Source: Mycolicibacterium pyrenivorans
GTDB taxonomy: Bacteria; Actinomycetota; Actinomycetes; Mycobacteriales; Mycobacteriaceae
Reading direction: 5' to 3'
NCBI RefSeq assembly: GCF_025821625.1
Contig: NZ_JACKSH010000107.1
Coordinates: forward strand, 220 to 64,219
DNA length: 64,000 nucleotides
In this document: piece after piece, positions 18,829 through 28,554 of the stretch
How positions within the stretch are numbered: the stretch's first letter is position 1
How the letters are laid out: the number at the start of each line of letters is the position of its first letter
Program-made: the position numbers and the translations under genes
Notes under the pieces: generated by a model
What the model was told of the DNA's origin: nothing
What the model saw: the letters and a program-made list of their open reading frames with translations, nothing else
Databases searched by the model: none

Positions 18829-19734
18829 ATGGGATTGCTCGACGGCCGCGTGGTCATCGTGACAGGTGCGGGTGGCGGGATCGGCCGGGCGCATGCCCTG
18901 GCCTTCGCCGCCGAGGGCGCACGGGTCGTCGTCAACGACATCGGGGTGGGCCTGGACGGTTCACCGGCAGGTGGCGGCAGCGCGGCCCAAGGCGTTGTCG
19001 ACGAAATCGTCGCCGCCGGTGGCGAAGCCGTCACCAGCGGCGCCAACGTCGCCGACTGGGCGCAGGCCGAGGGCCTCATCCAGACCGCTGTCGACTGCTT
19101 CGGCGGGCTGGACGTACTGGTCAACAACGCAGGCATCGTGCGTGACCGGATGTTCGCCAACACCAGCGAGGAAGAGTTCGACGCCGTCACCGCCGTGCAT
19201 CTGAAGGGGCACTTCGCCACGATGAAGCACGCCGCCGCGTTCTGGCGTGCGAAGTCCAAGGCGGGTGAAACCGTTGATGCCCGCATCATCAACACCAGTT
19301 CCGGTGCCGGACTGCAAGGCAGTGTGGGACAGGCGAACTACAGCGCCTCCAAGGCCGGGATCGCCGCGCTGACGCTGGTCGCCGCGGCCGAGATGGGTCG
19401 CTACGGTGTCGCCGTCAACGCTATCGCGCCGTCGGCGCGCACCCGGATGACCGAGACGGTCTTCGCGGAAATGATGTCGACCCAGGACGCCGACTTCGAC
19501 GCGATGGCGCCGGAGAACATCTCACCGCTGGTGGTGTGGCTGGGCAGCGTCGAATCCCGCGACGTCACCGGGAAGGTGTTCGAGGTCGAGGGCGGCAAGA
19601 TCCGGGTGGCCGAGGGATGGGCACACGGCCCGGAGATCGACAAGGGGGCCAAGTGGGACCCCGCCGAACTCGGCCCCGTGGTCACCGACCTGCTCGCCAA
19701 GGCGCGCCCACCGGTACCCGTTTACGGAGCCTGA
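18829..19734 (+). CDS. Short-chain dehydrogenase, Rv3548c type
   Basis: SDR of 301 residues with the bacterial 17β-HSD4-like N-terminus: VVIVTGAGGGIGRAHALAFA, NNAGIVRDRMFANTSEEEF and catalytic NYSASKAGIAAL. Such proteins are commonly 3-hydroxyacyl-CoA dehydrogenases. AAGGAG (18814-18819) precedes the ATG at 18829. Second gene of the Rv3549c-Rv3548c unit under the KstR2 box at 17991. Confidence 0.87.
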   Translation: MGLLDGRVVIVTGAGGGIGRAHALAFAAEGARVVVNDIGVGLDGSPAGGGSAAQGVVDEIVAAGGEAVTSGANVADWAQAEGLIQTAVDCFGGLDVLVNNAGIVRDRMFANTSEEEFDAVTAVHLKGHFATMKHAAAFWRAKSKAGETVDARIINTSSGAGLQGSVGQANYSASKAGIAALTLVAAAEMGRYGVAVNAIAPSARTRMTETVFAEMMSTQDADFDAMAPENISPLVVWLGSVESRDVTGKVFEVEGGKIRVAEGWAHGPEIDKGAKWDPAELGPVVTDLLAKARPPVPVYGA

Positions 19735-19760
19735 ACCTGCCACCTGCATAAGTGGTCCGC

Positions 19761-20489
19761 TCACTTCTTCGGGCGGCGACTACCTCCGTGCCAGTCTTCT
19801 TCGGTGCCGCCGGTTTCGGTGTCGACTCCGAAACTCGCCAGCTGGGGACGTTCCCGCAGGCTGCGCTTGATCTCGGCGAAGCCGGGAAAGCTCGCAAGGC
19901 CGATCACGTGATCCCAGAGGCGACCCGCGTCGTCGGGGCTCGGCAGCCTGCTGATCACCGGTCCGAAGAACGCCGTCCCGCCCGGCGGTTGAAAGTGCAG
20001 GATCGGCGTTCCGACGTCGCGACCCGTCAGGGCCAGCGCGTCCTCGGTCTCGGCGCGGATCACCTCGTCGAACGTCGCGTCGTCGAGCGCGTCTGCGAGA
20101 GCGGTCGGGAGTCCGACGCCGCGTAGCAACGGCTCCAGCATGCCTCGCGATCCTTGCTCCGATGCCGAGAGCGGATCGACGTCACGGCGTGTGTCGAACA
20201 ACCGGGTGCCGAGCGCCGTGTACAGAAGCCCGACGGCCTCGCGTCCGTGCTCTTGTCGCGCCCGCGCGCAGACCCGCAGCAACCGCAGGCCCGCGGTGTG
20301 GCCGTCCACGTAGTGTTCGGGAAAGTGCGTTGCGTAGTCGACGTTTGCGTTCAGGATTCGCAGCGAGATGAACCGCCAGTCCACCGCGTAGTCACGCTGG
20401 GCGGCCACGATGCGCACCCACTTGCTGGTCATCCAGGCGAACGGGCACACCGGGTCGAAATAGAAATGAAGGTCCGCTGAGGTCGTCAT
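19761..20489 (-). CDS. DsbA-family protein, mycothiol-dependent nitroreductase (Rv2466c)-like
   Basis: Thioredoxin-fold DsbA-like protein of 242 residues. The active-site loop is FDPVCPFAWMTSKW: one cysteine (CPFA) in place of the CPWC pair of Rv2466c. cis-Pro segment DVGTPILHFQPP. No signal peptide, so cytosolic. The ATG at 20489 is preferred over 20510 because the domain starts there. It is convergent with the Rv3548c-type SDR and not obviously part of a sterol operon. Confidence 0.75.
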   Translation of the reverse strand: MTTSADLHFYFDPVCPFAWMTSKWVRIVAAQRDYAVDWRFISLRILNANVDYATHFPEHYVDGHTAGLRLLRVCARARQEHGREAVGLLYTALGTRLFDTRRDVDPLSASEQGSRGMLEPLLRGVGLPTALADALDDATFDEVIRAETEDALALTGRDVGTPILHFQPPGGTAFFGPVISRLPSPDDAGRLWDHVIGLASFPGFAEIKRSLRERPQLASFGVDTETGGTEEDWHGGSRRPKK

Positions 20490-20520
20490 GGTTCGCAGAC
20501 TACGGTCCATGGCGCGCGAG

Positions 20521-20844
20521 TCACGACGCGGTGAACCACGCGGTGACCAGCAGCGCCGAGCAGATGACGTAGGTCGCCATCGCGATCAGCGTGACGCGCG
20601 GCCGGCGTCGCGCGGGAAACGCGAACGGCACCACGAGGGCCGCGACGAGCCCGCTGGCCAGCGCCAGGGCCGAGCCGAACATCAATCCGTAACCGTGCGG
20701 ATCGTGGGCCGGATCGGTGGCGAACCGAGAGCTCGCCACCGTGAATGCGCAGAACGCCCACAGCAGGCCGGCCGCGGCACCGACCACGCCGGCCACCACC
20801 CGGATGGTGACCGCCACCCGCGAACGCCCGGCTGTCACGTTCAC
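20521..20844 (-). CDS. Small membrane protein, third gene of the effector-like operon
   Basis: 107-residue protein with three to four hydrophobic segments (VAVTIRVVAGVVGAAAGLLW; MFGSALALASGLVAALVVPF; VTLIAMATYVICSALLVTAW). I do not recognise a family. The GTG at 20844 overlaps the lipoprotein stop (GTGA), so it is translated with its neighbours. Possible immunity or envelope accessory function is inference from operon structure only. Confidence 0.6.
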   Translation of the reverse strand: MNVTAGRSRVAVTIRVVAGVVGAAAGLLWAFCAFTVASSRFATDPAHDPHGYGLMFGSALALASGLVAALVVPFAFPARRRPRVTLIAMATYVICSALLVTAWFTAS

Positions 20845-21380
20845 TCCGCCGGGTCGGGGGTGCAGGTCGCCAGGAAGGTCTTGCCGTCCTGCTCGGCCAC
20901 CTCTGCAGGGCCGAGCCAGCCGACGTCCTGGAACCAGTACGTGTCGTCGGGATATCGGGCTGAGCTGTCGACGATTTCGTCGATGTCGGTTCTCGACCCG
21001 AGCCCACCGGGATGGCCGACGATCCAGAACCGCAACGACTCCGCGTCGCGCCAGTCGAAGTCCTCGGGTAGTGCCTCGGTCACCTCGAGACCCGGATAGG
21101 TTCCGCCCAGCACCAGACGTTCCACGCTGGCGGTCTGCCCGGGCGGGGCCGAAAGCTGCAGTCGGCCCTTGTTCGGCGCGAAATCGAGATTGACCTTGGT
21201 CGCGGCGGTGCACGGGGATCCCGTCCAGATGTGCAGCCGCCCGTCGGTGACCCGCGCGCCGAAGGCCGGTGGCAGCGACGGGGCGCCGCGTTGGGGTTCC
21301 CAACCGTCGCGCTGGCACGCGACGACCGTCGCTCCGACCACGGCCAGTGCGGTCAGCATGGTGAGCATCCGGTGGATCAC
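20841..21380 (-). CDS. Putative lipoprotein, second gene of the effector-like operon
   Basis: 179-residue protein. The hydrophobic N-terminus MLTMLTALAVVGATVVAC ends in a lipobox-like VVAC, followed by a soluble domain with two more Cys (GSPCTAATK and ATCTPDP). The GTG start at 21380 overlaps the stop of the upstream large gene by four bases. No known family recognised. A surface-exposed partner or immunity protein for the upstream product is plausible but unproven. Confidence 0.65.
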   Translation of the reverse strand: MIHRMLTMLTALAVVGATVVACQRDGWEPQRGAPSLPPAFGARVTDGRLHIWTGSPCTAATKVNLDFAPNKGRLQLSAPPGQTASVERLVLGGTYPGLEVTEALPEDFDWRDAESLRFWIVGHPGGLGSRTDIDEIVDSSARYPDDTYWFQDVGWLGPAEVAEQDGKTFLATCTPDPAE

Positions 21381-22762
21381 GAGTACCCCCCGTCCGCCAA
21401 ACCGGCGTCTTCTTCGAGCCTGTTGGTCTTGCCGAGCACGTTCTCCCGGAACAGTTCCCAGCCGTAGTCCCGCAGGAATCCGCCGTAGCCCCTGTCGGCC
21501 CACTGCTGGGAGTGGCGTTCCTTGTGGTGAAGCATGCGGTCCAGATCGAGCCGGTTCGAGCCGGCGTAACCGTTGCCGTCGTCGCCGCTGTACCACATGA
21601 CGCCTGACTCGGCGACGTCGCGGAGTTGCTGGGCCGCGTCGTCGGGGTCGTCGATGTTGAGCATGAAGATGTCCCCCCATGTCGAGCCGCCCGCCTGGCT
21701 GTAGAGGTCCTGTAATCCGTTGCCTCCCAGCCCCATCAGCATCCCGTTCGGCGTGGTCATGAGTCGGCCACCGTTGCCGTGGACGAAGTCGACGTCTCGG
21801 TCGTAGCTCCACGAGTTCGCGTTCTGCCGGTCGATGATGCGTTGGACTTCGTCGGCCGAGTACGGCTCCGGGGTGAAGTCGTTGCCGGTGCCGTGGTCGC
21901 CGTAATCGGTGCCCGCGTTGAGGATGTAGGTCATCCGCGCGGCTTTGCGGGCGTCCGCACCCGAGGTGTCTTGCGGGATCAGGAAGAACGACTTGCCGTC
22001 CTTGTCGACGACCTTTTGCATGCCGGTGAGGACATCGAAGCTCGACGGCGTGATGTCGTGGCGCCGGGCGATGTCGGCGATGATCTCCGGCGGCACGCCC
22101 TGACGCCGGGCGTTCTCCAGCCATTCCCTGTAGAAGCCCTCGGGAGGGGGCCCGGTGAGCAGACCTGCCTCGCGCAGCGCCCCCTCGTACTCGTCCCGGG
22201 GCTCGGTCGGCGGCCGGGTCGGGTCGGCGGGGTTCTCACCCGGGCCGCCCGAGCCGAACTTCTGGCCGATGCCCAGCGCGCGGTATTCCTCACCGATGCC
22301 GGCGATCCGGGCGCCGATGGAGTTCAACTCGCTGTTGGACTTCGACACGATTTCGACGACCTCACCGATGCCCTTCTGCACGATCGGCAGCAGCATCCGT
22401 TCCCCTGCGGCGTTCTGCGGAACGCTGCTCGCGGCGGCCATCACCCACTGATGCACGGCGTCGAGGTTTCCCCGCCCGGTCGTCACCACCCGTGCGGACC
22501 GATCGAGCTGGGCGCGCAACCTCAGGTCGAGGCCCGCAAGGGCACCGAGGACGCGGCCGTGGTCGGCGTTGGCCGTGCCGTAGGCCGTGGCCGCTCCGCC
22601 GGACCACTGCGCGCCCGGTGCGGCCGCGGCCACCCGGGATTCGAGCTGCCGCAGCGGCGCGCTGCCGTCGTAGGGGGCGCCGTTCTGCGGGGTGCCCTGC
22701 CCGAACGTCGAGCGCGCGCGGGACCACGTCGCAAGGAACGCGGCGAGCACACCCACGCGCAC
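21377..22762 (-). CDS. Putative type VII-secreted toxin/effector with WxG-like N-terminus and zincin-like C-terminus
   Basis: 461-residue protein. The N-terminal ~110 residues are helical and Ala-rich with QWSGGAATAY, like the W-x-G helix turn of ESX-secreted EspA/EspE-type proteins. A Pro-rich linker (GGPGENPADPTRPPTEP) follows. The C-terminal ~230 residues end in LDLDRMLHHKERHSQQWADR, then GGFLRDYGWELF and NRLEEDAGLADGGY, which resembles the H-x-x-x-H plus later acidic residue of zincin-like toxin domains, but the expected catalytic Glu is Lys. No canonical Y-x-x-x-D/E export motif is obvious. Start GTG 22762 is uncertain (22756 and 22750 possible). Confidence 0.55.
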   Translation of the reverse strand: MRVGVLAAFLATWSRARSTFGQGTPQNGAPYDGSAPLRQLESRVAAAAPGAQWSGGAATAYGTANADHGRVLGALAGLDLRLRAQLDRSARVVTTGRGNLDAVHQWVMAAASSVPQNAAGERMLLPIVQKGIGEVVEIVSKSNSELNSIGARIAGIGEEYRALGIGQKFGSGGPGENPADPTRPPTEPRDEYEGALREAGLLTGPPPEGFYREWLENARRQGVPPEIIADIARRHDITPSSFDVLTGMQKVVDKDGKSFFLIPQDTSGADARKAARMTYILNAGTDYGDHGTGNDFTPEPYSADEVQRIIDRQNANSWSYDRDVDFVHGNGGRLMTTPNGMLMGLGGNGLQDLYSQAGGSTWGDIFMLNIDDPDDAAQQLRDVAESGVMWYSGDDGNGYAGSNRLDLDRMLHHKERHSQQWADRGYGGFLRDYGWELFRENVLGKTNRLEEDAGLADGGYS

Positions 22763-22803
22763 CAGTATCCCACCGGCTGGAACCGGTCAGGCGCACCGAA
22801 ATG

Positions 22804-23313
<510 letters not shown>

Positions 23314-23697
23314 CTATCGGGTCAGGAACGGGCGGATGTCGGCCCGGATGTGGTGGATCAGCGCCTGCCCGGACGGGTCGTCGGCGGGGATGAGGAACGT
23401 CTCGTCGACATGCGCTCCGACACGGCGCCCGGCCAGGGTCGGCCTGGTCGACAAGTCGAAGCGGGCCCGTACGGTGTCGCCGTCGACGGAGAACTCCGGC
23501 GCGGTGACCGACCTGATCACCCGGTACTGCATGCCGCGGTTCAGGCTGCGGCGCAGGTGATTACCCGAGAATCCGGTCTTGAGGCCGACCTCGGTGCGGG
23601 TGCAGCCCGGCGCGAACGGCACGGCGTCGGCGTCATGGCTGGCCAGTGCGTTGATGTACGCCTGCGCCGCGGCGATGCGGTCGGCTTCCGGAATCAC
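23314..23697 (-). CDS. SnoaL/ketosteroid-isomerase-like small protein (DUF8021-like)
   Basis: 127-residue protein starting at a GTG at 23697, seven bases after the fadA5 stop. It begins IPEADRIAAAQAYINALASH and ends HIRADIRPFLTR, the layout of NTF2/SnoaL-fold proteins. It sits between fadA5 and ddn, where M. tuberculosis has no gene. The fold call is by eye; the function is unknown. Spacing suggests co-transcription with fadA5 under KstR. Confidence 0.65.
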   Translation of the reverse strand: MIPEADRIAAAQAYINALASHDADAVPFAPGCTRTEVGLKTGFSGNHLRRSLNRGMQYRVIRSVTAPEFSVDGDTVRARFDLSTRPTLAGRRVGAHVDETFLIPADDPSGQALIHHIRADIRPFLTR

Positions 23698-23704
23698 TGG
23701 GTCC

Positions 23705-24889
<1,185 letters not shown>

Positions 24890-24890
24890 C

Positions 24891-24904
24891 TAGAACACGT
24901 TTCA
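24891..24904. promoter_or_regulatory. KstR operator, fadA5 side
   Basis: TAGAACACGTTTCA fits the KstR motif TnnAACnnGTTnnA. It begins ten bases upstream of the fadA5 start codon. Confidence 0.92.
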
Positions 24905-24969
24905 TCAGCTTGCCAAGCCGCGCTACCACCACACCTTTGATCTGCGGTGAAGGCATGTTTTACTGGAAC

Positions 24970-24983
24970 TAGAACACGTTGCA
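24970..24983. promoter_or_regulatory. KstR operator, cyp125 side
   Basis: TAGAACACGTTGCA fits TnnAACnnGTTnnA and lies 18 bases before the cyp125 ATG, overlapping the likely promoter. The two boxes are 79 bp apart, start to start, suggesting separate control of each direction. Confidence 0.92.
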
Positions 24984-25001
24984 ACTGAGGAGAGCTTTCC
25001 T

Positions 25002-26279
25002 ATGTCAGGCCCGAATTCCTGCCCCATCGCGTCAGATTTCGACTTCCTCGATGCGACGCTGAATCTCGAGCGTCTGCCGGTCGAGGAACTCGCCGCGCTG
25101 CGCGAGTCCGAGCCCGTCCACTGGGTCGACGTGCCGGGAGGCACGGGCGGCTTCGGTGACAAGGGCTACTGGCTCGTGACCAAGCACGCGGACGTCAAAG
25201 ATGTGTCCAAGCGCAACGACGTTTTCGGCAGCTCACCCGACGGTGCCATCCCGACGTGGCCGCAGGGGATGACCCGAGACGCGATCGATCTGCAGAAGGC
25301 CGTCCTGTTGAACATGGACGCGCCACAGCACACCCGGCTGCGCAAGATCATCTCCCGTGGCTTCACCCCGCGCGCCGTCGGGCGCCTCGAGGACGAACTG
25401 CGCAGCCGCGCCCAGAAGATCGCCCAGACCGCCGCGGCCGCAGGCACCGGGGACTTCGTCGAGCAGGTGTCCTGCGAGCTGCCGCTGCAGGCCATCGCAG
25501 GCCTCCTGGGCGTGCCGCAGGAGGACCGCGACAAGCTCTTCCGCTGGTCCAACGAGATGACCGCCGGTGAGGATCCCGAGTACGCCGACGTCGACCCCGC
25601 CATGTCTTCGTTCGAGCTCATCACCTACGCGATGAAGATGGCCGAGGAGCGGGCGAAGAACCCCACCGACGACATCGTCACGACGCTCATCGAGGCCGAC
25701 ATCGAGGGCGAGAAGCTCTCCGACGACGAGTTCGGCTTCTTCGTCGTGATGCTCGCGGTGGCAGGCAACGAGACCACCCGCAACTCCATCACCCACGGCA
25801 TGATCGCGTTCTCGCAGAATCCCGAGCAGTGGGAGCTGTACAAGAAGGAACGGCCGGAGACCGCCGCCGACGAGATCGTCCGCTGGGCCACGCCGGTCTC
25901 GGCGTTCCAGCGCACCGCGCTGGAGGACGTCGAACTGGGCGGGGTGCAGATCAAGAAGGGCGAGCGGGTCGTGATGTCCTACCGCTCGGCCAATTTCGAC
26001 GACGAGGTCTTCGAGAACCCGCATTCCTTCGACATCATGCGAAACCCCAATCCGCACGTCGGTTTCGGCGGCACGGGCGCCCACTACTGCATCGGCGCGA
26101 ATCTCGCCAAGATGACCATCAACCTGATCTTCAACGCCATCGCCGACGCGATGCCGGAAATGAAGCCGATCGGCGAACCGGAGCGGCTGAAGTCGGGGTG
26201 GCTCAACGGCATCAAGCACTGGCAGGTTGACTACACCGGCAAGTGCCCCGTCGCCGGGGCTCCGGCGGATCACGCCTGA
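25002..26279 (+). CDS. cyp125: Steroid C26-monooxygenase CYP125
   Basis: Cytochrome P450 of 425 residues. I-helix VAGNETTRNSITHG, E-x-x-R region, and heme motif GFGGTGAHYCIGANLAKM with ligand Cys363. CYP125 (Rv3545c) oxidises the terminal C26 methyl of cholesterol/cholestenone to the acid, the start of side-chain removal. GAGGAGA precedes the ATG at 25002. First gene of cyp125-chsE1-chsE2-chsH2-chsH1-ltp2. Confidence 0.96.
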   Translation: MSGPNSCPIASDFDFLDATLNLERLPVEELAALRESEPVHWVDVPGGTGGFGDKGYWLVTKHADVKDVSKRNDVFGSSPDGAIPTWPQGMTRDAIDLQKAVLLNMDAPQHTRLRKIISRGFTPRAVGRLEDELRSRAQKIAQTAAAAGTGDFVEQVSCELPLQAIAGLLGVPQEDRDKLFRWSNEMTAGEDPEYADVDPAMSSFELITYAMKMAEERAKNPTDDIVTTLIEADIEGEKLSDDEFGFFVVMLAVAGNETTRNSITHGMIAFSQNPEQWELYKKERPETAADEIVRWATPVSAFQRTALEDVELGGVQIKKGERVVMSYRSANFDDEVFENPHSFDIMRNPNPHVGFGGTGAHYCIGANLAKMTINLIFNAIADAMPEMKPIGEPERLKSGWLNGIKHWQVDYTGKCPVAGAPADHA

Positions 26280-26316
26280 GCAGCACTGATCAGCGCAAGG
26301 CTCAAGGAGGAGTCGA

Positions 26317-27318
26317 GTGGATTTCGGTCTCGATGAAGGGCAGCAGGCTGTCGCCGATGTGGTGACGTCGGTGCTGGACCGCGACAACAGCTGGGAGGCA
26401 CTGGTCGCCGGTGGCGTGCCCGCCCTGGCGGCGCCCGAGCGTCTCGGCGGCGATGGCCTCGGTCTCGCCGAGATCGCCACCGCGCTGACCGAGATCGGCA
26501 GGCGCGGCACGGTGGGCCCGGCGCTGACCACGCTCGGCGCCACGGCGGTGCTGCTCGATCTGGCGTCCGACGCCCAGCAGGATCGTTACCTGGCCGGCGT
26601 CGCGAAGGGCTCCGTCCTGGCGCTGGCAATGAGCGAGCCGGGCGCGCCGCTGCCGGATCGGCCGTCGGCTTCGCTGGCAGGCAACAAGCTCAACGGCACC
26701 AAGGTCGGCGTGGGCTATGCGGGACAAGCGGATTGGATCGTCGTCACCACGGACGCCGGCGTGGCGGTCGTGCCCGGTGACGCCGACGGACTGACGGTCA
26801 CCAAGACGCCGACGTCGAACGGATCCGACGAGTTCGTGGTGTCGTTCGTCGATGTGGCGGTCGACGACGCCGACGTGCTGGAGGCGACCACCGCGCGCCG
26901 GGTCGACCAACTGGCGCTGGCCGTGGTCGGCGCGTTCACCGCGGGCCTGGTCGCCGGCGCGTTGCGGCTCACCGCCGACTACGTCGCCACCCGGGAACAG
27001 TTCGGCAGGCCGCTGTCGACGTTCCAGACTGTGGCCGCCCAACTCTCGGAGGTCTACATCGCCTCGCGCACCATCTCCCTGATCGCCAACTCGGTCGTGT
27101 GGCGGCTCTCCGAAGGCCTTGACGCCGATGACGACCTGGCCATCCTCGGGTACTGGCTGACCTCCCAGGCGCCGCCCGCGATGCGCACGTGCCATCACCT
27201 GCACGGCGGCATGGGTATGGACATCACCTACCCGATGGACCGCTACTACTCGTCGATCAAGGACCTGAACCGGCTGCTGGGCGGTCCGACTCATCGTCTC
27301 GACCTGGTGGGAGCGTAA
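26317..27318 (+). CDS. chsE1: Acyl-CoA dehydrogenase subunit ChsE1 (FadE28)
   Basis: 333-residue acyl-CoA dehydrogenase-like subunit, GTG start preceded by a strong AAGGAGGAG. N-terminal MDFGLDEGQQAVADVVTSVL; C-terminal REQFGRPLSTFQTVAAQLSE and HHLHGGMGMDITYPMDRYY. ChsE1 pairs with ChsE2 in an α2β2 enzyme that dehydrogenates the three-carbon side chain of 3-oxo-4-pregnene-20-carboxyl-CoA. Confidence 0.94.
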   Translation: MDFGLDEGQQAVADVVTSVLDRDNSWEALVAGGVPALAAPERLGGDGLGLAEIATALTEIGRRGTVGPALTTLGATAVLLDLASDAQQDRYLAGVAKGSVLALAMSEPGAPLPDRPSASLAGNKLNGTKVGVGYAGQADWIVVTTDAGVAVVPGDADGLTVTKTPTSNGSDEFVVSFVDVAVDDADVLEATTARRVDQLALAVVGAFTAGLVAGALRLTADYVATREQFGRPLSTFQTVAAQLSEVYIASRTISLIANSVVWRLSEGLDADDDLAILGYWLTSQAPPAMRTCHHLHGGMGMDITYPMDRYYSSIKDLNRLLGGPTHRLDLVGA

Positions 27319-27347
27319 ATGGGGCGAGCGAAGCGACGGGAGAAATA

Positions 27348-28523
27348 ATGTACATCGAGCTGACGCCAGAGCAGCGGCAACTGCAAGCCGAACTGCGGCA
27401 GTACTTCTCGACGCTCATCACGCCCGAAGAGGCCGAGGCGATGGAGTCCAACCGCCACAACGAGGCCTACCGCGCGGTCATCAAGCGGATGGGCTCCGAC
27501 GGCAAACTCGGGGTCGGTTGGCCCAAGGAGTACGGCGGGCTGGGGTTCGGCCCGATCGAGCAGCAGATCTTTGTCAACGAGGCCAACCGCGCCGACGTCC
27601 CGCTGCCACTGGTGACGTTGCAGACCGTTGGCCCGACGCTGCAGGTGTACGGCACCGAGGAACAGAAGAAGAAGTTCCTCCCCGGAATCCTCTCCGGTGA
27701 CATCCATTTCGCGATCGGCTACTCCGAACCCGACGCGGGCACCGACCTCGCGTCGCTGCGGACCACGGCGGTGCGTCGTAGGGACGAGGCCGGCGACTAT
27801 TTTATCGTGAACGGCCAGAAGATGTGGACCACCGGCGCCCACGACGCCGACTACATCTGGCTGGCCTGCCGCACGGACCCGGAGGCCGCCAAGCACAAGG
27901 GCATCTCGATCCTGATCGTCGACACCAAGGATCCGGGCTACTCGTGGACCCCGATCATCCTGTCCGACGGCGCCCACCACACCAATGCGTCCTACTACAA
28001 CGATGTCCGAGTCCCCGCCGACATGGTCGTGGGGGAGGTGAACGGCGGCTGGAAGCTCATCACGACCCAGCTCAACCACGAGCGGGTCGGCCTCGGTCCC
28101 GCCGGGCGCGTCGCGGGCATCTACGACCAGGTCCGCGATTGGGCCTCCAAGCCGGGCTCGGACGGTGTCACGCCGATCGACCACGCCGACGTGCAGCGGT
28201 TGCTGGCGCAGATCAAAGCGATCTGGCGGGTCAACGAACTGCTGAACTGGCAGGTGGCGTCGTCGGGAGAGACGATCGCGGTCGCCGACGCCGCGGCCAC
28301 GAAAGTCTTTTCCACCGAACGTATTCAGGATGTGGGCCGGTTGGCCGAGGAGATCGTCGGCAAGTACGGCAACCCGGCCGATCCGGAGACCGGCGAGCTG
28401 CTCGACTGGCTGGACAAGATGACCAAGCGCAACCTGGTGATCACGTTCGGCGGAGGAGTCAACGAGGTGATGCGCGAGATGATCGCTGCGGCGGGGCTGA
28501 AGGTTCCGAGGGTTCCGCGGTGA
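27348..28523 (+). CDS. chsE2: Acyl-CoA dehydrogenase subunit ChsE2 (FadE29)
   Basis: 391-residue partner of ChsE1 (Rv3543c type). FAD/substrate motif FAIGYSEPDAGTDLASL, NGQKMWTTGAHDADYIW, and C-terminal ITFGGGVNEVMREMIAAAGL. The ATG at 27348 opens MYIELTPEQRQLQAELRQ; GGGAG lies nine bases upstream. The short ChsE1/ChsE2 gap holds a GAGCGAAGCGAC sequence seen near several other gene starts in this window. Confidence 0.94.
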   Translation: MYIELTPEQRQLQAELRQYFSTLITPEEAEAMESNRHNEAYRAVIKRMGSDGKLGVGWPKEYGGLGFGPIEQQIFVNEANRADVPLPLVTLQTVGPTLQVYGTEEQKKKFLPGILSGDIHFAIGYSEPDAGTDLASLRTTAVRRRDEAGDYFIVNGQKMWTTGAHDADYIWLACRTDPEAAKHKGISILIVDTKDPGYSWTPIILSDGAHHTNASYYNDVRVPADMVVGEVNGGWKLITTQLNHERVGLGPAGRVAGIYDQVRDWASKPGSDGVTPIDHADVQRLLAQIKAIWRVNELLNWQVASSGETIAVADAAATKVFSTERIQDVGRLAEEIVGKYGNPADPETGELLDWLDKMTKRNLVITFGGGVNEVMREMIAAAGLKVPRVPR

Positions 28524-28543
28524 TGAGAGCCTGCGCGAAGAAC
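28522..28543 (+). repeat. Dispersed ~20-bp repeat, copy 2 (chsE2/chsH2 junction)
   Basis: TGAGAGCCTGCGCGAAGAA differs at three positions from copy 1 (8979) and likewise overlaps the end of an acyl-CoA dehydrogenase gene. Confidence 0.6.
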
Positions 28544-28554
28544 AGAGCATCACG

